A DNA stretch of 35,562 nucleotides from an uncultured Clostridia bacterium (GTDB taxonomy: Bacteria > Bacillota > Clostridia > TANB77 > CAG-508). The notes beneath the pieces are model-generated. The model was not told the origin of the DNA, ran no database searches, and saw only the letters and a program-made list of their open reading frames with translations. Shown here piece after piece: positions 34,565 to 35,562 of this stretch (its first letter is position 1; the number at the start of each line of letters is the position of its first letter). Location: positions 1-35,562 of the forward strand of contig CALXCD010000018.1 in assembly GCA_944386715.1 (NCBI GenBank), written 5' to 3'. The position numbers and the translations under genes were made by a program.

Positions 34565-35194
34565 TTAAATTAATATTTTACATTCAATCTCTGAATCTAG
34601 CAAATTTACAAAATCTATTGCATCTTGCTTAGTCCCTACAATTTCTCCATAATGTATTGGCACTGCCATTTTAGGTAATATATGATTTGCTAATTTAGCA
34701 GCCTCTTTAGAATCCATTGTATAGGTACCTCCCACTGGAACAAATGCAACATCACATTTTACATTTTGATTTTCCGATGTTATGTCAGTATCACCTGCAA
34801 TATAATATCTAATACCTTCTATTACTAAAATATAGCCAACCCAACCATCTTGTTTTGGATGAAATGGTTTATTTACATTATAAGCTGGTATTGTTTCTAT
34901 CTGCATTCCTTCTATCTCATATTTTTCATTAGGTTTTACAATCATAATATTATCTTTCTCAAATCCTAATTTGATAACTTTTTCTAATAATTGTTCTGGC
35001 ACTATAATAATTGTATTTTCTTTTCTTATCTTATCAATATCTTCTTCTGAATAATGGTCATAATGGTCATGTGTTATTAATATGATATCTGCATCATGAT
35101 ATTCCTCTTGGATTCTAAATGGGTCTATATATATTACTTTTTCTCTTTTTATTTTTATACTACTATGACATAAAACTTGTATTCCTTCTAACAT
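34565..35194 (-). CDS. Small MBL-fold hydrolase (UlaG/UPF0173-like)
   Basis: 209 aa, a compact metallo-beta-lactamase fold. Metal motif THDHYDH (about 40-46), a His/Asp pair in YIAGDTDI (about 130-137), and a final His in AVPIHYGEIVG (about 178-188). The type is close to UlaG/UPF0173 hydrolases; the substrate is unknown. No beta-CASP insert, so not related in function to the larger MBL protein at 3.3-5.0 kb. GAGGAGG precedes the ATG. Stands alone, downstream of tRNA-Met and its terminator. Confidence 0.85.
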   Translation of the reverse strand: MLEGIQVLCHSSIKIKREKVIYIDPFRIQEEYHDADIILITHDHYDHYSEEDIDKIRKENTIIIVPEQLLEKVIKLGFEKDNIMIVKPNEKYEIEGMQIETIPAYNVNKPFHPKQDGWVGYILVIEGIRYYIAGDTDITSENQNVKCDVAFVPVGGTYTMDSKEAAKLANHILPKMAVPIHYGEIVGTKQDAIDFVNLLDSEIECKILI

Positions 35195-35290
35195 ATATTT
35201 TCCTCCTCTTCTTTATTATCCTATTATGATAATAAAATAAATCTTACTTTAGTAAAATTTTCATTTACCTTCTTATGATTACAATAATTT

Positions 35291-35325
35291 AAAAACTTGT
35301 AACCAATAAATTTTAGTTACAAGTT
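35291..35325 (-). terminator. Terminator of tRNA-Met
   Basis: On the minus strand AACTTGTAAC (35325-35316) and GTTACAAGTT (35303-35294) form a perfect 10-bp stem with a 12-base loop, followed by TTTAAATT, 4 bases after the tRNA. Confidence 0.85.
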
Positions 35326-35329
35326 CTCT

Positions 35330-35406
35330 TGGTGCTCCCTCAAGGATTCGAACCTTGGACCCACCGGTTATGAGCCGGTTGCTCTGACCAACTGAGCTAA
35401 GGGAGC
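35330..35406 (-). tRNA. tRNA-Met(CAU), elongator type
   Basis: 77 nt with encoded CCA. Acceptor GCTCCCT/AGGGAGC, D arm GCTC...GAGC, anticodon arm CCGGC-TCATAA-style loop with anticodon CAT, T arm CAAGG-TTCGAAT-CCTTG. The ACCGGCTCATAACCGGT core matches elongator tRNA-Met of Clostridia; a lysidine-modified tRNA-Ile(CAU) is less likely but not excluded. Confidence 0.92.
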
Positions 35407-35425
35407 AATTATTCACGCAAGATAA

Positions 35426-35454
35426 AGTATAAACCATTTTATTTACCTTGTCAA
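35426..35454 (-). promoter_or_regulatory. Promoter of tRNA-Met
   Basis: On the minus strand TTGACA (35454-35449), 17 bases, TATACT (35431-35426). The remaining 108 bases to the window edge show no supported gene. Confidence 0.8.
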
Positions 35455-35562
35455 TAGTTTTTTCAAATTTTATTTAAAAAGCTAGGACTTGTAAATTGAA
35501 AAAGTAATTTCCATTTATAATATATAATAATGGAATTTAATATTACACTAACTATTATTGTA

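Overview
The window comes from a low-GC, Gram-positive bacterium of the Clostridia/Firmicutes type. Evidence for this is the strong A+T bias, AGGAGG-type ribosome binding sites, SepF and DivIVA, an FtsK/SpoIIIE translocase, a SplB-like protein, ThyX and a ComM-DprA-YraN cluster. An uncultured gut lineage is plausible, but nothing in the sequence fixes the species. Most of the window is ordinary chromosome read from the minus strand. Only a radical SAM gene near 27.4-28.3 kb and the PAP2-dgkA pair near 33.5-34.5 kb are on the plus strand.

Layout: 1-3.3 kb holds a partial phosphodiesterase and a GH15 glucoamylase-like enzyme. 3.3-9.1 kb holds a metallo-beta-lactamase/beta-CASP hydrolase, a large unrecognised coiled-coil protein and FtsK/SpoIIIE. 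9.1-11.7 kb holds a coiled-coil protein, rsmD, a cluster of nested inverted repeats, divIVA and sepF. 11.9-16.9 kb is a mutL - membrane protein - miaA - HlyD-like operon. 16.9-17.4 kb holds two palindromic elements. 17.4-21.9 kb holds dCMP deaminase and an ABC/FtsX transporter. 22-24.8 kb is comM-dprA-yraN. 24.8-27.3 kb is an accessory patch with a MITE-like hairpin, an Rpn-type nuclease gene with tandem repeats, and a DUF6512-like membrane protein. 27.4-32.8 kb holds two radical SAM genes, splB-like, folA-thyX, an anchored protein and an amidase-domain protein. 33-35.5 kb holds tRNA-Tyr, PAP2, dgkA, a small MBL hydrolase and tRNA-Met.

Two things stand out. First, three otherwise healthy genes (MBL hydrolase, dprA, YtqA/TIGR01212-like radical SAM) are each broken by a single +1 shift at the same four bases, CGGA, where the family expects a GGA glycine codon. 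In a by-eye scan of every other gene in the window I found no in-frame CGG codon. This suggests +1 recoding at an unassigned or very slow CGG codon, or quadruplet decoding of CGGA, rather than three unrelated mutations. An assembly artefact must be excluded first. Second, tRNA-Tyr(GUA) is interrupted in its anticodon by a compact group I intron of about 226 nt. Its core elements closely resemble those of the cyanobacterial tRNA-Leu(UAA) group IC3 intron.

Several promoters have a consensus -35/-10 pair with 17-bp spacing and help fix gene starts. They include an Rpn promoter whose -10 lies inside the longest ORF, and a promoter that should give the plus-strand radical SAM gene a leaderless mRNA. 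I saw no CRISPR array, no T-box or other riboswitch, and no complete insertion sequence.
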